The notes under the pieces: generated by a model
Told to the model about the DNA's origin: nothing
Database searches by the model: none
The model's input: only the letters and a program-made list of their open reading frames with translations
NCBI GenBank assembly: GCA_937862735.1
Contig: CALMDH010000243.1
Location: forward strand, 1-64,000
Origin: M0108 sp937862735
GTDB lineage: Bacteria; Pseudomonadota; Gammaproteobacteria; Chromatiales; Chromatiaceae
Direction of reading: 5' to 3'
Length of the DNA stretch: 64,000 nucleotides
Translations under genes and position numbers: made by a program
Part shown: piece after piece, positions 1 to 7,720 of the stretch
How positions within the stretch are numbered: position 1 is the stretch's first letter
Layout of the letters: every line of letters starts with the position of its first letter

Positions 1-1
1 A

Positions 2-874
2 TCCAGATGGCACTCTCCGGGCAGATTTATGCGGAGGGGAGCGAGTAGTTACGCTCGCCAGACGATCACCCTCGAAAAACGCCGGGTTGCGCAGGGTATC
101 GCCGCGCACGATCTGAAAATCCTCGATGCCGTGCAGAAACAAGTTCATGCGGGCAATGGACGAGGTGGTGAGGTTTTTTTCCTGCCCATAGAGCTTGCCC
201 CACAGACGCTTCACATCGCCGTGTTGTTCTTGAACGTGCTGAACGGCTGCCAGCAGCATGCCGCCGGTGCCACAGGCCGGGTCATAGATGGTTTCGCCCT
301 CTTTGGGGTCGAGCATTTCGATCATCAGCCGCACGACACTGCGCGGGGTATAGAACTCGCCGGCCTTCTTGTTGGTGGCATCGGCAAATTTCTTGATCAG
401 GTACTCGTAGGCATCGCCCAGCACATCGGAGGCGATGTTTTTGTTGCCGAAGGAGATGCGCGAGAAATGCTCGATCAGATCCTTGAGCAGCGCGTCGGAG
501 AGCCGATCCTTGTTGGTCCATTGGGCGTCCCCGAAGACCCCATACAGGGTGTCCGGGTTGGCCTTCTCGATCTCGCGCATGGCCCGTTGCAGAGCGTTGC
601 CAACATTGGTCGCCACCGCGCGGACATCATTCCAGTGACAGTCGTCAGGGATCTGGAAACGATGCGATTCGGGGAACAGGGCCAATTCGGCATCACCCGT
701 CTCGGCGACGATCTCGGCGTATTCCTCGTCCCAGACATCGCAGATCCGCTTGAAGAAGAGCAGCGGAAAGATGTACGTCTTGAAGTCAGCCGCATCCACC
801 GGGCCACGCAGAATATTGGCGGATTCCCAGAGGTGACTTTCGAGCTGACTGAGGTTGATTGGAGCTTCTTGCAT
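2..874 (-). pseudogene. hsdM: Truncated type I restriction-modification DNA methylase (HsdM)
   Basis: Reading leftward from ATG at 874 gives a typical HsdM N-terminal helical domain (about residues 5-130). It is followed by the start of the N6-adenine methylase domain, including GEFYTPRSVVRLM and the SAM-binding motif I DPACGTGG. The product would methylate adenine in a HsdM/HsdS complex. After residue 272 (…FEGDRLA, near position 59) the family sequence, which should reach the catalytic NPPF motif, is replaced by an unrelated Ser/Arg/Pro tail that stays open to the window edge. The gene therefore appears broken near positions 45-60, probably by insertion or recombination; the rest is not visible. 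No hsdS or hsdR is seen here. Identity of the N-terminal part is secure. The cause of the break is inference, and an intact C-terminal part could lie outside the window. Confidence 0.8.
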
Positions 875-887
875 CAAGTCGTTCTCT

Positions 888-1781
888 TCATGCTTGGTCC
901 GGCGATCGGTAGCCAGGCGCGAGCACCGCGTTCCTGACGCCATAAAGGGCCAAGGGGTTCTTTAGCCAGAGCCGGTACTCCGGCCCTCTCAGGCTGTGAT
1001 CGGGCGAGCTGTCCACACTCCACTTGCGCAGAATGTATCCAGCCGTGGCAGCGCGGAGCTTCATGCGCAGCACGCCATCCCGCATGCCGTAGTCCATCTC
1101 CGTAACCTCAGAACGTGGCTGGTCCGGATGGGGAATCAGTTCCAGTTCGACGATTCGCGTCCATTGGATGTCCTGGTCGCCGCGCTCATGGGCCTGCACT
1201 TCTTCATCTCGCAACAAGACTGGTCCCTTGATCCGGGTGATCACGAAATCCCTAAACTCCTGAGACTTGCGATCGAAGGCCCGCACATGCCAGCGCAGGC
1301 CGTTGTCGATCAGCGCAAAGGGAACGATCTGGCGCTCGGTCTGGCCGCTTGAGATCGAGTGGTACTCCACCCGAATAGGACACTCCTGATGGATCGCCCG
1401 GGTCACACAGGCCAGCACATCCAGATCGGGATGCGTGAGCCTTGACGGGATTTCACTTGCCACCCACGCCTTGAGCTGGGATGGCTCTCCGTCTCCGAAG
1501 CCTTGCGTCAGCCAGGACAGAACCCGTTCAGGCGGAAAGTCAAAGAGCGGCTTGAAGTCTCCACCAAGGACATAGCACTTGGCCTTGGTGTCGTAATCGA
1601 TGTTGCCAGGTGCCAGCTCCTTGTAGATCGCCAGGTCACGCGTGGCGGCGGCCGACTGGATTCCAAACCGCGACACTAGGTCCTGGCGGCGGATATCTCC
1701 GATGAAGCGCACGCGCAGCTCCACGAAGGCAAGGCGATCGCGCTGCGGCTGGGTAAGGTCGTCAAGCTGTTCGTCAGACAT
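888..1781 (-). CDS. WYL-domain transcriptional regulator
   Basis: A 297-residue protein with an N-terminal winged-helix-like region (about residues 10-60, containing FIGDIRRQDLVSRFG) and a WYL domain (about 125-195, with IRVEYHSISSG and GLRWHVRAFDRKSQEF). A C-terminal extension follows. WYL regulators of this size often control phage-defence operons and are thought to sense a ligand through the WYL fold. It is divergent from the NurA/HerA operon. The shared region contains overlapping opposite promoters with an inverted repeat between them, which suggests that it regulates itself and that operon. It ends 13 bp before the hsdM start, in the same direction, so it may originally have regulated the restriction genes as well. 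Family assignment is confident; the target is inference. Confidence 0.85.
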   Translation of the reverse strand: MSDEQLDDLTQPQRDRLAFVELRVRFIGDIRRQDLVSRFGIQSAAATRDLAIYKELAPGNIDYDTKAKCYVLGGDFKPLFDFPPERVLSWLTQGFGDGEPSQLKAWVASEIPSRLTHPDLDVLACVTRAIHQECPIRVEYHSISSGQTERQIVPFALIDNGLRWHVRAFDRKSQEFRDFVITRIKGPVLLRDEEVQAHERGDQDIQWTRIVELELIPHPDQPRSEVTEMDYGMRDGVLRMKLRAATAGYILRKWSVDSSPDHSLRGPEYRLWLKNPLALYGVRNAVLAPGYRSPDQA

Positions 1782-1822
1782 CCTTGGGGCTCATGCGGGT
1801 TAACGGATGCTTGTGATGATAG

Positions 1823-1859
1823 TTGCGGGTAGTATATGGCACGCACTACAATCCGTCTA
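1823..1859. promoter_or_regulatory. Overlapping divergent promoters with an inverted repeat (putative WYL operator)
   Basis: Rightward: TTGCGG (1823-1828), 18 bp, TACAAT (1847-1852). Leftward: TAGACG (1859-1854), 17 bp, TATACT (1836-1831). The arms GTAGT (1829-1833) and ACTAC (1845-1849) form an inverted repeat with an 11-bp spacer lying between or over the promoter elements. The position suits a repressor that shuts both directions. The elements are read by eye. Confidence 0.45.
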
Positions 1860-1951
1860 TGCGATTCCCAGAGCGCCCATGTCAGCATTCTTATGATTAT
1901 GACTACGCAGCAGCAGGCGGATCGCTCTCTATAGAAAAGGAGCGAACCTGC

Positions 1952-2038
1952 ATGAGCGGGAACCTTAGGGCCCAGCCAGGACTCCCCGACAAGGACTGGC
2001 ATCGCGTTGAATCAGCGAAAAGTCAGGAGGGAGCATGA
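1952..2038 (+). CDS. Small ORF (28 aa) translationally coupled to nurA
   Basis: ATG at 1952 follows a good ribosome-binding site (AAAGGAG, 9-nt spacer) and encodes 28 mostly polar residues. Its TGA overlaps the NurA start codon (ATGA at 2035-2038). The site lies downstream of the predicted rightward promoter. It may be a real small protein or a leader peptide that sets NurA translation. The sequence resembles nothing I know. Confidence 0.4.
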   Translation: MSGNLRAQPGLPDKDWHRVESAKSQEGA

Positions 2039-3177
2039 TTGACCCGGCAAGCCAGGCCCAACTGAAAGAGGCCATCGCAGACTGCATCGGAACCGATCAA
2101 GGGGTGCTGGATGCTCTGCGAGAAGAAATTCAGCCGTTGAAGAGTGCCACGCGTCGAATCCAGCCGCGCGCCACGACGTCGATCTCACTGGTCGGCACAG
2201 ATGGGGGAAACAACCAGCTTCAGTTCGACCCCTTCCTGATTCAGTTGGTCCGAGTCGTAGATAGCAGCAACAACGAGTACTGCCTTGAAGCAGTTTCGCC
2301 CACGACACCGGTGCAGAAACTCAACCAACGCCAGTTCGATGAGGACGGGACGCCCAAAACAGCACTGGGTGAAATGATGTTTTTCCTGGGAGTAGACAGC
2401 CTGCAGGCGCTCTCCCACATGATCCGACCGACGGACAGCGGAAAGCCGGTTTCTCCCAGCTGGGTTCAGGTTTATCGGGAGCTGGTCGAGTGGGCGATCC
2501 TATTTAAGATCCTCGATAAAGATTACGGCACTGACACGTTGATCATCTGCGACGGCCTTCTCCGAAGCAAGGTGTTCGCCAAAGACCTATTCCAGCGTCT
2601 GCTCCAAGGAATGAAGGAGCGTATCGACAAACAATGGAGCAACAGCCGGCGGCGGGTTTATCTCGCGGGTGTAGCCAAGCACAGCAAGGTGCTTTCTCGG
2701 TATCGCTTGGCCATGGCGCTGGAAGGCGTCCTTCAGACTGATTACCCCGCCTACGTCGAGGTACCCCGCGAAGTGGAGGAAAAGGCATACGTCTGGTCGG
2801 AGTTCGCACGAGGCGATGACCGAACTGGCGAGGGCGGCGAAATCAACAAGTTTGTCGGCGGCAAGATGTTCCTGGTGAAGTTTGGCTCCCACCGCCGCGA
2901 TCCCGTATGGCCAATCGACATCTTTGTTCCACAAGTCAGCGAGTCCCAGGCAATTCTCGGGTCAATGCTTGCGGATGCGATCAACGGTTTTCCCGTTCCC
3001 CATTACCCACGCTGCCTGCAAAAGGCGCATGAAAATGCGGCGTTGGTCGATTTCGACTTCGATATTTTGCAGGACTTCATCTACGAGGGTGTGCGTTCGA
3101 GTCTCGGTGGCGACGCGGGCACATTGGATGCGTTTCAGCTGCAGGACGCCGATCCTGCGCAGCGTCGGTACGGATAA
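2035..3177 (+). CDS. nurA: NurA-domain nuclease
   Basis: A 380-residue protein with the NurA fold pattern. An early catalytic acidic motif is seen in SLVGTDGG (Asp about 56), a second in LIICDGLLRS (Asp about 173), and there is a C-terminal block around VWPIDIFVPQ. NurA nucleases are RNase H-like, metal-dependent 5'-3' nucleases that work inside a hexameric HerA translocase; in archaea the pair resects DNA ends, and bacterial pairs are associated with phage defence. The gene starts within the stop of the 28-aa ORF (RBS AGGAGGG) and is followed 11 bp later by HerA, so the two should be co-expressed and form a complex. NurA is recognised from motif layout, so exact subfamily is uncertain. Confidence 0.8.
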   Translation: MIDPASQAQLKEAIADCIGTDQGVLDALREEIQPLKSATRRIQPRATTSISLVGTDGGNNQLQFDPFLIQLVRVVDSSNNEYCLEAVSPTTPVQKLNQRQFDEDGTPKTALGEMMFFLGVDSLQALSHMIRPTDSGKPVSPSWVQVYRELVEWAILFKILDKDYGTDTLIICDGLLRSKVFAKDLFQRLLQGMKERIDKQWSNSRRRVYLAGVAKHSKVLSRYRLAMALEGVLQTDYPAYVEVPREVEEKAYVWSEFARGDDRTGEGGEINKFVGGKMFLVKFGSHRRDPVWPIDIFVPQVSESQAILGSMLADAINGFPVPHYPRCLQKAHENAALVDFDFDILQDFIYEGVRSSLGGDAGTLDAFQLQDADPAQRRYG

Positions 3178-3188
3178 GGGAGAACAAC

Positions 3189-5303
3189 ATGGCAGAAATC
3201 CAACTCTTTCCCAGAGAACAGGTCGTCGGGATCTTTCGTGGTTTCCAGCAGGGAGGCATGGAATTCCACGCCGACCTCGTTTTGCCGTACCGAAACGAGT
3301 TCCAGAACATCCCGATGCACGGGCAATTTCTCATCGTCCAACTGGAGACACCCGATGAGGCGGTGTTGGGCCGCATTGCCTCCTTTTCCTCTGAGGGCAA
3401 GCTGTCGTTCGGCTCCGGCGAGGAATTCAACATCCGTGCAGTTCGCGAGGAAAGGCCTATTCCGGAGGATTTGCGTGAGCAGTATCTCAAGTATCGGATC
3501 AACATCCGCGTGCTCGGTGTTCTACGCAAGAACGGCAACGGGCTGACATTCGTTCCCTCCCATCGTCGACTTCCCCATGTTGGCAGCAAGGTTGCCTTTC
3601 CAAGCGCCGAGGTGTTGCGCGAGATCGCTGGACACAACATTGATGGCGCTCCCATAGGCCATCTGGCTTTCGGGGAATACATCTACGCTGCCGGCAACAA
3701 ATCATTCCAATCGCAGGAATGGATGCAGGTGGTCGACCCAGAGGTACTGGTTCGCTTCCCGATCGAGTCCCTAGTCTCTCGCCGCAGTTTCATCTTTGCG
3801 CGAGCGGGCTTCGGTAAATCCAACCTCAACAAACTGCTTTTCTCGAAGCTCTACGAAAACACGCCCTTTGTGACCAAGCGCGCAGGCAAGCAGGTCCCTG
3901 TTGGCACGGTCATCTTTGACCCGGATGGGGAGTATTTCTGGCCAGACGACAAGGGCCGGCCCGGCCTATGCGATGTCCCTGCGCTGGAAGACAAGGTCGT
4001 CGTTTTCACCGACCGAAAGAATCCAAGCCCTTTCTACCAGTCGTTCGTTGCTGGCGGTATCAAGCTTGATATCCGTCGCCTTCGCCCTGGTGATGTGATT
4101 TCAATTGCGCTCGGGCCAGAGCGCCAGGAACAGCAGAACGTGCGAAAGCTCAGAGGACTTCCACAAGATCGTTGGGAGTCGCTGGTCAATCTGATAGACG
4201 CCAATGGCAACACCACGCCGCTCGAAGACGTATGTGGACTGCTCGATCTCGACCCTCAGCGACAGGAGGCCGAGGCGCTGGCAGCCCGGGGCAACATGAC
4301 GGCGATCGTGAAGATGCTGCATGACAAGAGCAGCCAGCTCATGGACATGCTGGTTCATGCGCTTTCCGAGGGAAAGCTGTGCGTTATCGACGTCTCCCAG
4401 ATGCGCGGAGGCCAGTCCCTGGTGCTCTCTGGCCTGATCCTGCGCCGGATCTTCGATCGGAACCAGCAAGAGTTCACTGCCGCTGACCCCAAGACCATTC
4501 CGACAATCGCCGTCGTCGAAGAAGCGCAATCTGTGTTGAACGAGAACGCACCTGCCGCAGAGCCTTACATTGCCTGGGTGAAGGAAGGCCGTAAATACGA
4601 CCTGGGGGCGCTGCTGATCACGCAGCAACCCGGCAGTATTCCAGTCGAGATCCTCAGCCAGGGCGACAACTGGTTCATCTTCCATTTGTTGTCCGCAGCC
4701 GACCTTGCATCCCTGAAACGAGCCAACGCCCATTTCAGTGACGACCTTTTGAGTTCGCTACTCAATGAGCCGATCCCAGGCCAAGGTGTGTTCTGGAGTT
4801 CGGTGGGAGGCAAACCTTATCCGGTCAGCCTCCGCGCACTGTCGTTCGAGAAGATGTATTCAATGCGGGACCATGACTACAACCAACCCGTAGGGAATAC
4901 ATATGCGCAAACGCTGCGCAGCACTTTCTCTGGAATGAAGCAGAGCGCTGCGGCAGCTCGGGTTCCAGACGCAAACGCTTCAGGCTCGCTCTTTTCCGCT
5001 GAGACTGGTTTCGAAGACTCGGAGCCAGTGGACGTCATGGCAACCATAGAGCAGCGAGCGATTGATGCCTTGCGGGGAGATGCCGACATCCGCCAGAAAC
5101 TCGAATCTTCGAATGGCATGCCTTGGTATGGAGTTCAGCAGTTTCTGATTGACCACCTGCCGGAACACTTGGAAGACCGCCGTCAGTTTGCGTACAACCT
5201 GGTTTCAAAGGCGATGAATGCGATTTTCGGCTCACAACCCAGAGGATGGGAGACGTTCAAGAGTACGTCGACGGGCAAGACTTGGATTAGGGCTCACAAG
5301 TGA
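3189..5303 (+). CDS. herA: HerA-family DNA translocase ATPase
   Basis: A 704-residue HerA/FtsK-superfamily ATPase. The N-terminal 130 residues look like the HAS-barrel (VVGIFRGFQQGG). The Walker A motif is ARAGFGKS (about 204-211), Walker B is IAVVEEAQ (about 438-445), and ITQQPGSIP carries the sensor-like Gln pair. A C-terminal extension (about 590-704) beyond the ATPase core is not recognised and may bind partners. HerA forms a hexameric ring that pumps DNA, here presumably into the NurA nuclease encoded just upstream. The start has an RBS (AAGGGAG). Close spacing and common strand indicate an operon with nurA. ATPase family is confident; an antiviral role is inferred from the WYL regulator and the hsdM neighbour. 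Confidence 0.88.
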   Translation: MAEIQLFPREQVVGIFRGFQQGGMEFHADLVLPYRNEFQNIPMHGQFLIVQLETPDEAVLGRIASFSSEGKLSFGSGEEFNIRAVREERPIPEDLREQYLKYRINIRVLGVLRKNGNGLTFVPSHRRLPHVGSKVAFPSAEVLREIAGHNIDGAPIGHLAFGEYIYAAGNKSFQSQEWMQVVDPEVLVRFPIESLVSRRSFIFARAGFGKSNLNKLLFSKLYENTPFVTKRAGKQVPVGTVIFDPDGEYFWPDDKGRPGLCDVPALEDKVVVFTDRKNPSPFYQSFVAGGIKLDIRRLRPGDVISIALGPERQEQQNVRKLRGLPQDRWESLVNLIDANGNTTPLEDVCGLLDLDPQRQEAEALAARGNMTAIVKMLHDKSSQLMDMLVHALSEGKLCVIDVSQMRGGQSLVLSGLILRRIFDRNQQEFTAADPKTIPTIAVVEEAQSVLNENAPAAEPYIAWVKEGRKYDLGALLITQQPGSIPVEILSQGDNWFIFHLLSAADLASLKRANAHFSDDLLSSLLNEPIPGQGVFWSSVGGKPYPVSLRALSFEKMYSMRDHDYNQPVGNTYAQTLRSTFSGMKQSAAAARVPDANASGSLFSAETGFEDSEPVDVMATIEQRAIDALRGDADIRQKLESSNGMPWYGVQQFLIDHLPEHLEDRRQFAYNLVSKAMNAIFGSQPRGWETFKSTSTGKTWIRAHK

Positions 5304-5358
5304 ATGCTGAAATTCGACGCTTGTGGGGCAGTGAGTGATGACCCAGGAGAAATGAGAG

Positions 5359-6105
5359 ATGGCCAAACCTGTCGTCATCGGCTCGCGGAGCTTCCGAACC
5401 CAGAAAAGCGCACTGGACCATTACAAGGCGCTGCTACACCGGTACCAGGACGGGGATCGCATCTCAGACCCAGGGGACCACGCCGACCTCGTGGCCCTCA
5501 TCGAACGTTATGACCCGATTCTTGACCAGGTTGGCGAGCCGGCGAAGGGTTGTGGCCAGATCGGCCACTTCGAACGCCGCCTGAACACCGGAACGGGCTG
5601 GAGCAACTCCGGCTTTTGGGTGGTGCGCCAGGACGGGTCCGCCACGGACTTTTCGTACATCTGGGCCGTGAAAGGACTGCCAGGGGATCGGTCGAAGGAC
5701 TTCTATGGCGCATGCCGGGAGGCTGTCGCACTGGATCTCGTTCTGGCCAAGAAGCGCGCCTTTGCGGAACATGGAGACGCTCATGGGCTGGTTGCGTGCG
5801 AACTTACTGGCGTGATGGTCAGCATCGACGACGCCCATCTGGATCATGCTTGGCCGAACTTCTCGCACATCGTCAGTGGCTTCCGGGCGGCCAGGGGCTG
5901 GTCAAGTGACATCCCGGACGGAATCGTATCCGCCCCGGCTGACGGGCAGACGACGCCCACATTCGTCGACAAGGCAGTCGCGGATGCCTTCCGGGACTAC
6001 CACCACAACCAGGCGATGCTGCGAATCCTCTCCAAGTCGGCCAACCTCCAGACCGCCAGCCAAGCTCGAAGACCGAAGATTGCACGCCCAGTGCGGTTGG
6101 CTTGA
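5359..6105 (+). CDS. DUF3223 (DCL-like) domain protein
   Basis: A 248-residue protein. Residues about 8-110 match the DUF3223/DCL pattern: FRTQKSALDHYKALLHRY, a DHADLVALIERYDP stretch, then GFWVVRQDGSATDFSYIWAVKG. DUF3223 is found in plant DCL proteins (plastid rRNA processing) and in bacterial proteins often near nuclease or HNH genes; its biochemical role is not settled. The second half (about 115-248) is not recognised and shows no HNH motif. It follows HerA by 55 bp with its own RBS (AGGAGA, 8-nt spacer), so it is probably the last gene of the NurA/HerA operon. It ends just before a tmRNA-like fragment that may mark the edge of the inserted segment. Confidence 0.7.
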   Translation: MAKPVVIGSRSFRTQKSALDHYKALLHRYQDGDRISDPGDHADLVALIERYDPILDQVGEPAKGCGQIGHFERRLNTGTGWSNSGFWVVRQDGSATDFSYIWAVKGLPGDRSKDFYGACREAVALDLVLAKKRAFAEHGDAHGLVACELTGVMVSIDDAHLDHAWPNFSHIVSGFRAARGWSSDIPDGIVSAPADGQTTPTFVDKAVADAFRDYHHNQAMLRILSKSANLQTASQARRPKIARPVRLA

Positions 6106-6113
6106 CCGATTGC

Positions 6114-6131
6114 GGACGCGGGTTCAATTCC
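6114..6131 (+). other. tmRNA 3'-end-like fragment, candidate attachment-site remnant
   Basis: The 18 bases GGACGCGGGTTCAATTCC match the T-arm region near the 3' end of gammaproteobacterial ssrA genes, a common integrase target. The upstream body of ssrA is absent, because the preceding 750 bp are the DUF3223 gene. The downstream part departs from the expected acceptor stem after a few bases. This is what a degraded att duplicate at the right edge of an integrated element would look like. Confidence 0.4.
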
Positions 6132-6313
6132 GCAAACGGGAATCGAACTGGCGTCCTGTCTGATGCGCTCGGTTGGTGACCCGGCCAGGGCAGAACTGTT
6201 AGGATTGTCGGCAGTAGAGGCTGGATTCCGCACCTTTCCGCAGGAGTTCGCAGCGGTTCTAAGGCGCTGAGTTACATAGGTTTGGCGCAGGGTTCCACCC
6301 CACCACCACCACT

Positions 6314-6345
6314 AGGGCCCGGATGACCTCCGGGCCCTTTTTGTT
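6314..6345 (+). terminator. Intrinsic terminator
   Basis: The stem AGGGCCCGGA / TCCGGGCCCT with a 5-nt loop is followed by a T run (TTTTTGTTT). It directly follows a CACCACCACCAC stretch reminiscent of a tRNA/tmRNA CCA end, so it may be the original terminator of the disrupted RNA gene. Confidence 0.75.
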
Positions 6346-6404
6346 TAGGTGCAGTAATCCGCCCTTAAGGTTTGTCTGTCAGGCTGAAGGTTGACGCATT
6401 TCTC

Positions 6405-6436
6405 CCCAAGATGGGTGAAGATGCGACCATCTTGGG
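6405..6436. repeat. Perfect 10-bp inverted repeat upstream of the DUF533 gene
   Basis: CCCAAGATGG (6405-6414) and CCATCTTGGG (6427-6436) are exact reverse complements separated by 12 nt. They lie 30 bp before the ATG at 6466 and just after a TTGACG that could be a -35 element. This could be an operator or an mRNA hairpin controlling the DUF533 gene. Confidence 0.5.
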
Positions 6437-6465
6437 TCAAATCGCAGCGAATTTCTGGAGGCATC

Positions 6466-7290
6466 ATGAGTGGTAAGGGTTTGCTTGATCAGCTTTTCAA
6501 GTCCGGACAGGACCTGCTCAACTCCCAACGGACCGGTGACCAGCGGCCCGGAGGGCAGACCCCGGGTGGCTTGATGGATTCCCTGGGCGGACTGCTCGAC
6601 CAGAGGGCCGGCGGTGCCGGCGTGCTGGACAACCTGGCAGGAATGTTCAAGGACAAGGAGGGGAAGTCCCAACTGGGCAGTTTCCTCGCGGGCGCCGGGG
6701 GTGGCGCCCTGGCGGGCAGCGCCCTAAGTCTGCTGCTGGGCAACAAGCACAGCCGCGAACTGGTCGGCAACGTCCTGACCTATGGTGGCATGGCGGCGGT
6801 GGGAGCGATTGCCTACAAGGCTTATAGCAACTGGCAGGCGCAGCAGGGAGGGGGGAAGCCCCCAGTCGAGCCCCAAACCCTCGACCGCCTGGCCCCCGCG
6901 CAGGCGGAGGAGCGCGGCCAGGCCCTCCTCCTGGCCATGGTCACGGCCGCCAAGGCCGATGGTCATATCGATCAGCGCGAGCGGGACTTGTTGACACAGT
7001 CGATCAGCAAGCTCGGGGGTGGCGCCGCCTTCGAGCGGTGGCTTGCCGGCGAGCTCGACAAGCCCCTGGACCCGGGTGCCGTGGCGCGAACGGCGACCAG
7101 TCCAGAAATGGCGGCGGAGCTGTACATCGCCAGCGTGCTGGTCGTCGACGAGGAACATTTCCTGGAACGTGCCTACCTGGACGAACTGGCCCGGCAATTA
7201 GGGCTGGCTCCAGAGCTCAAAGCCGAGTTGGAGCGGCAGGTCAGGCTGGAATTGGCCCACGGCAAGCAGTTAACGTCCTTACCCCGCTAG
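6466..7290 (+). CDS. DUF533 / TerB-like inner-membrane protein (YebE family)
   Basis: The start at 6466 is chosen for the RBS CTGGAGG. The product has 274 residues: a Gly/Gln-rich N-terminal segment, two hydrophobic stretches (about 72-92 and 105-122, Gly/Ala-rich), and a C-terminal TerB-like helical domain. That domain has the acidic loop LLLAMVTAAKADGHIDQRE (about 150-168), resembling a metal-binding site. YebE-type proteins are widespread, membrane-associated and of unknown role; the TerB relation suggests divalent-metal or envelope-stress links. It stands alone, with a possible operator upstream. Confidence 0.8.
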   Translation: MSGKGLLDQLFKSGQDLLNSQRTGDQRPGGQTPGGLMDSLGGLLDQRAGGAGVLDNLAGMFKDKEGKSQLGSFLAGAGGGALAGSALSLLLGNKHSRELVGNVLTYGGMAAVGAIAYKAYSNWQAQQGGGKPPVEPQTLDRLAPAQAEERGQALLLAMVTAAKADGHIDQRERDLLTQSISKLGGGAAFERWLAGELDKPLDPGAVARTATSPEMAAELYIASVLVVDEEHFLERAYLDELARQLGLAPELKAELERQVRLELAHGKQLTSLPR

Positions 7291-7720
7291 ACTTGGATAC
7301 CGTCCAGCAATGACTTCCCGAATGGCGAGAGCCCCCTCGGACGCAAATCGGGAATGAGCAAATGGACGCTTTCTTAGCCAACGACGGTTCACTGCCATCG
7401 GGACCCGCTCCTGGGGTCCTACTACGAAACGAAGCCAACTCATCGGTCTCCAGCCGGGCAAGACCGTGATGCCGGCCCCATCCCGGCGGAAGCCGCCCCA
7501 TTTCGGCTTACAATCCTGGTGGTACCCGCTCAGCCCCCTCTCTCCAACTCTCCCCCACCAGGGGGGAGGGAGTGAGAGAGTCAGCACCTTGTGCCACCAA
7601 AGCCCTCATCGTGCGCGAGGGGTCTGAACAAAGACTCCTGGTGAACCAGGCGATGGTTCTCGCCCACCAGGTGAGCGATGACCCACGCCAAGGCATTAGT
7701 ATCAGCGTCGAGGGTGTGCA
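7291..7720. other. Intergenic region upstream of 5-oxoprolinase
   Basis: 430 bp without a convincing gene. It contains the imperfect inverted repeat at 7538-7580; otherwise I see no promoter or RNA signature that I would defend. Confidence 0.5.
7538..7580. repeat. CT/GA-rich imperfect inverted repeat
   Basis: The left arm CTCTCTCCAACTCTCCCCC pairs with the right arm GGGGGGAGGGAGTGAGAGAG around an ACCA loop. It resembles the CCCTCTCCC…GGGAGAGGG type of interspersed palindromic repeats scattered in many proteobacterial genomes. No T run follows, so it is not a simple terminator. Confidence 0.55.

Larger units (their letters stand above)
6106..6465. other. Gene-free junction region between accessory block and DUF533 gene
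   Basis: These 360 bp hold a tmRNA/tRNA-like T-arm fragment (6114-6131), about 180 bp of unassigned sequence, a CCACCA-containing stretch (about 6296-6312) directly before a strong terminator (6314-6345), and a perfect 10-bp inverted repeat (6405-6436). No ORF with a credible RBS was seen. The layout suggests remnants of a small RNA gene 3' end plus its terminator at an insertion boundary. Confidence 0.5.
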
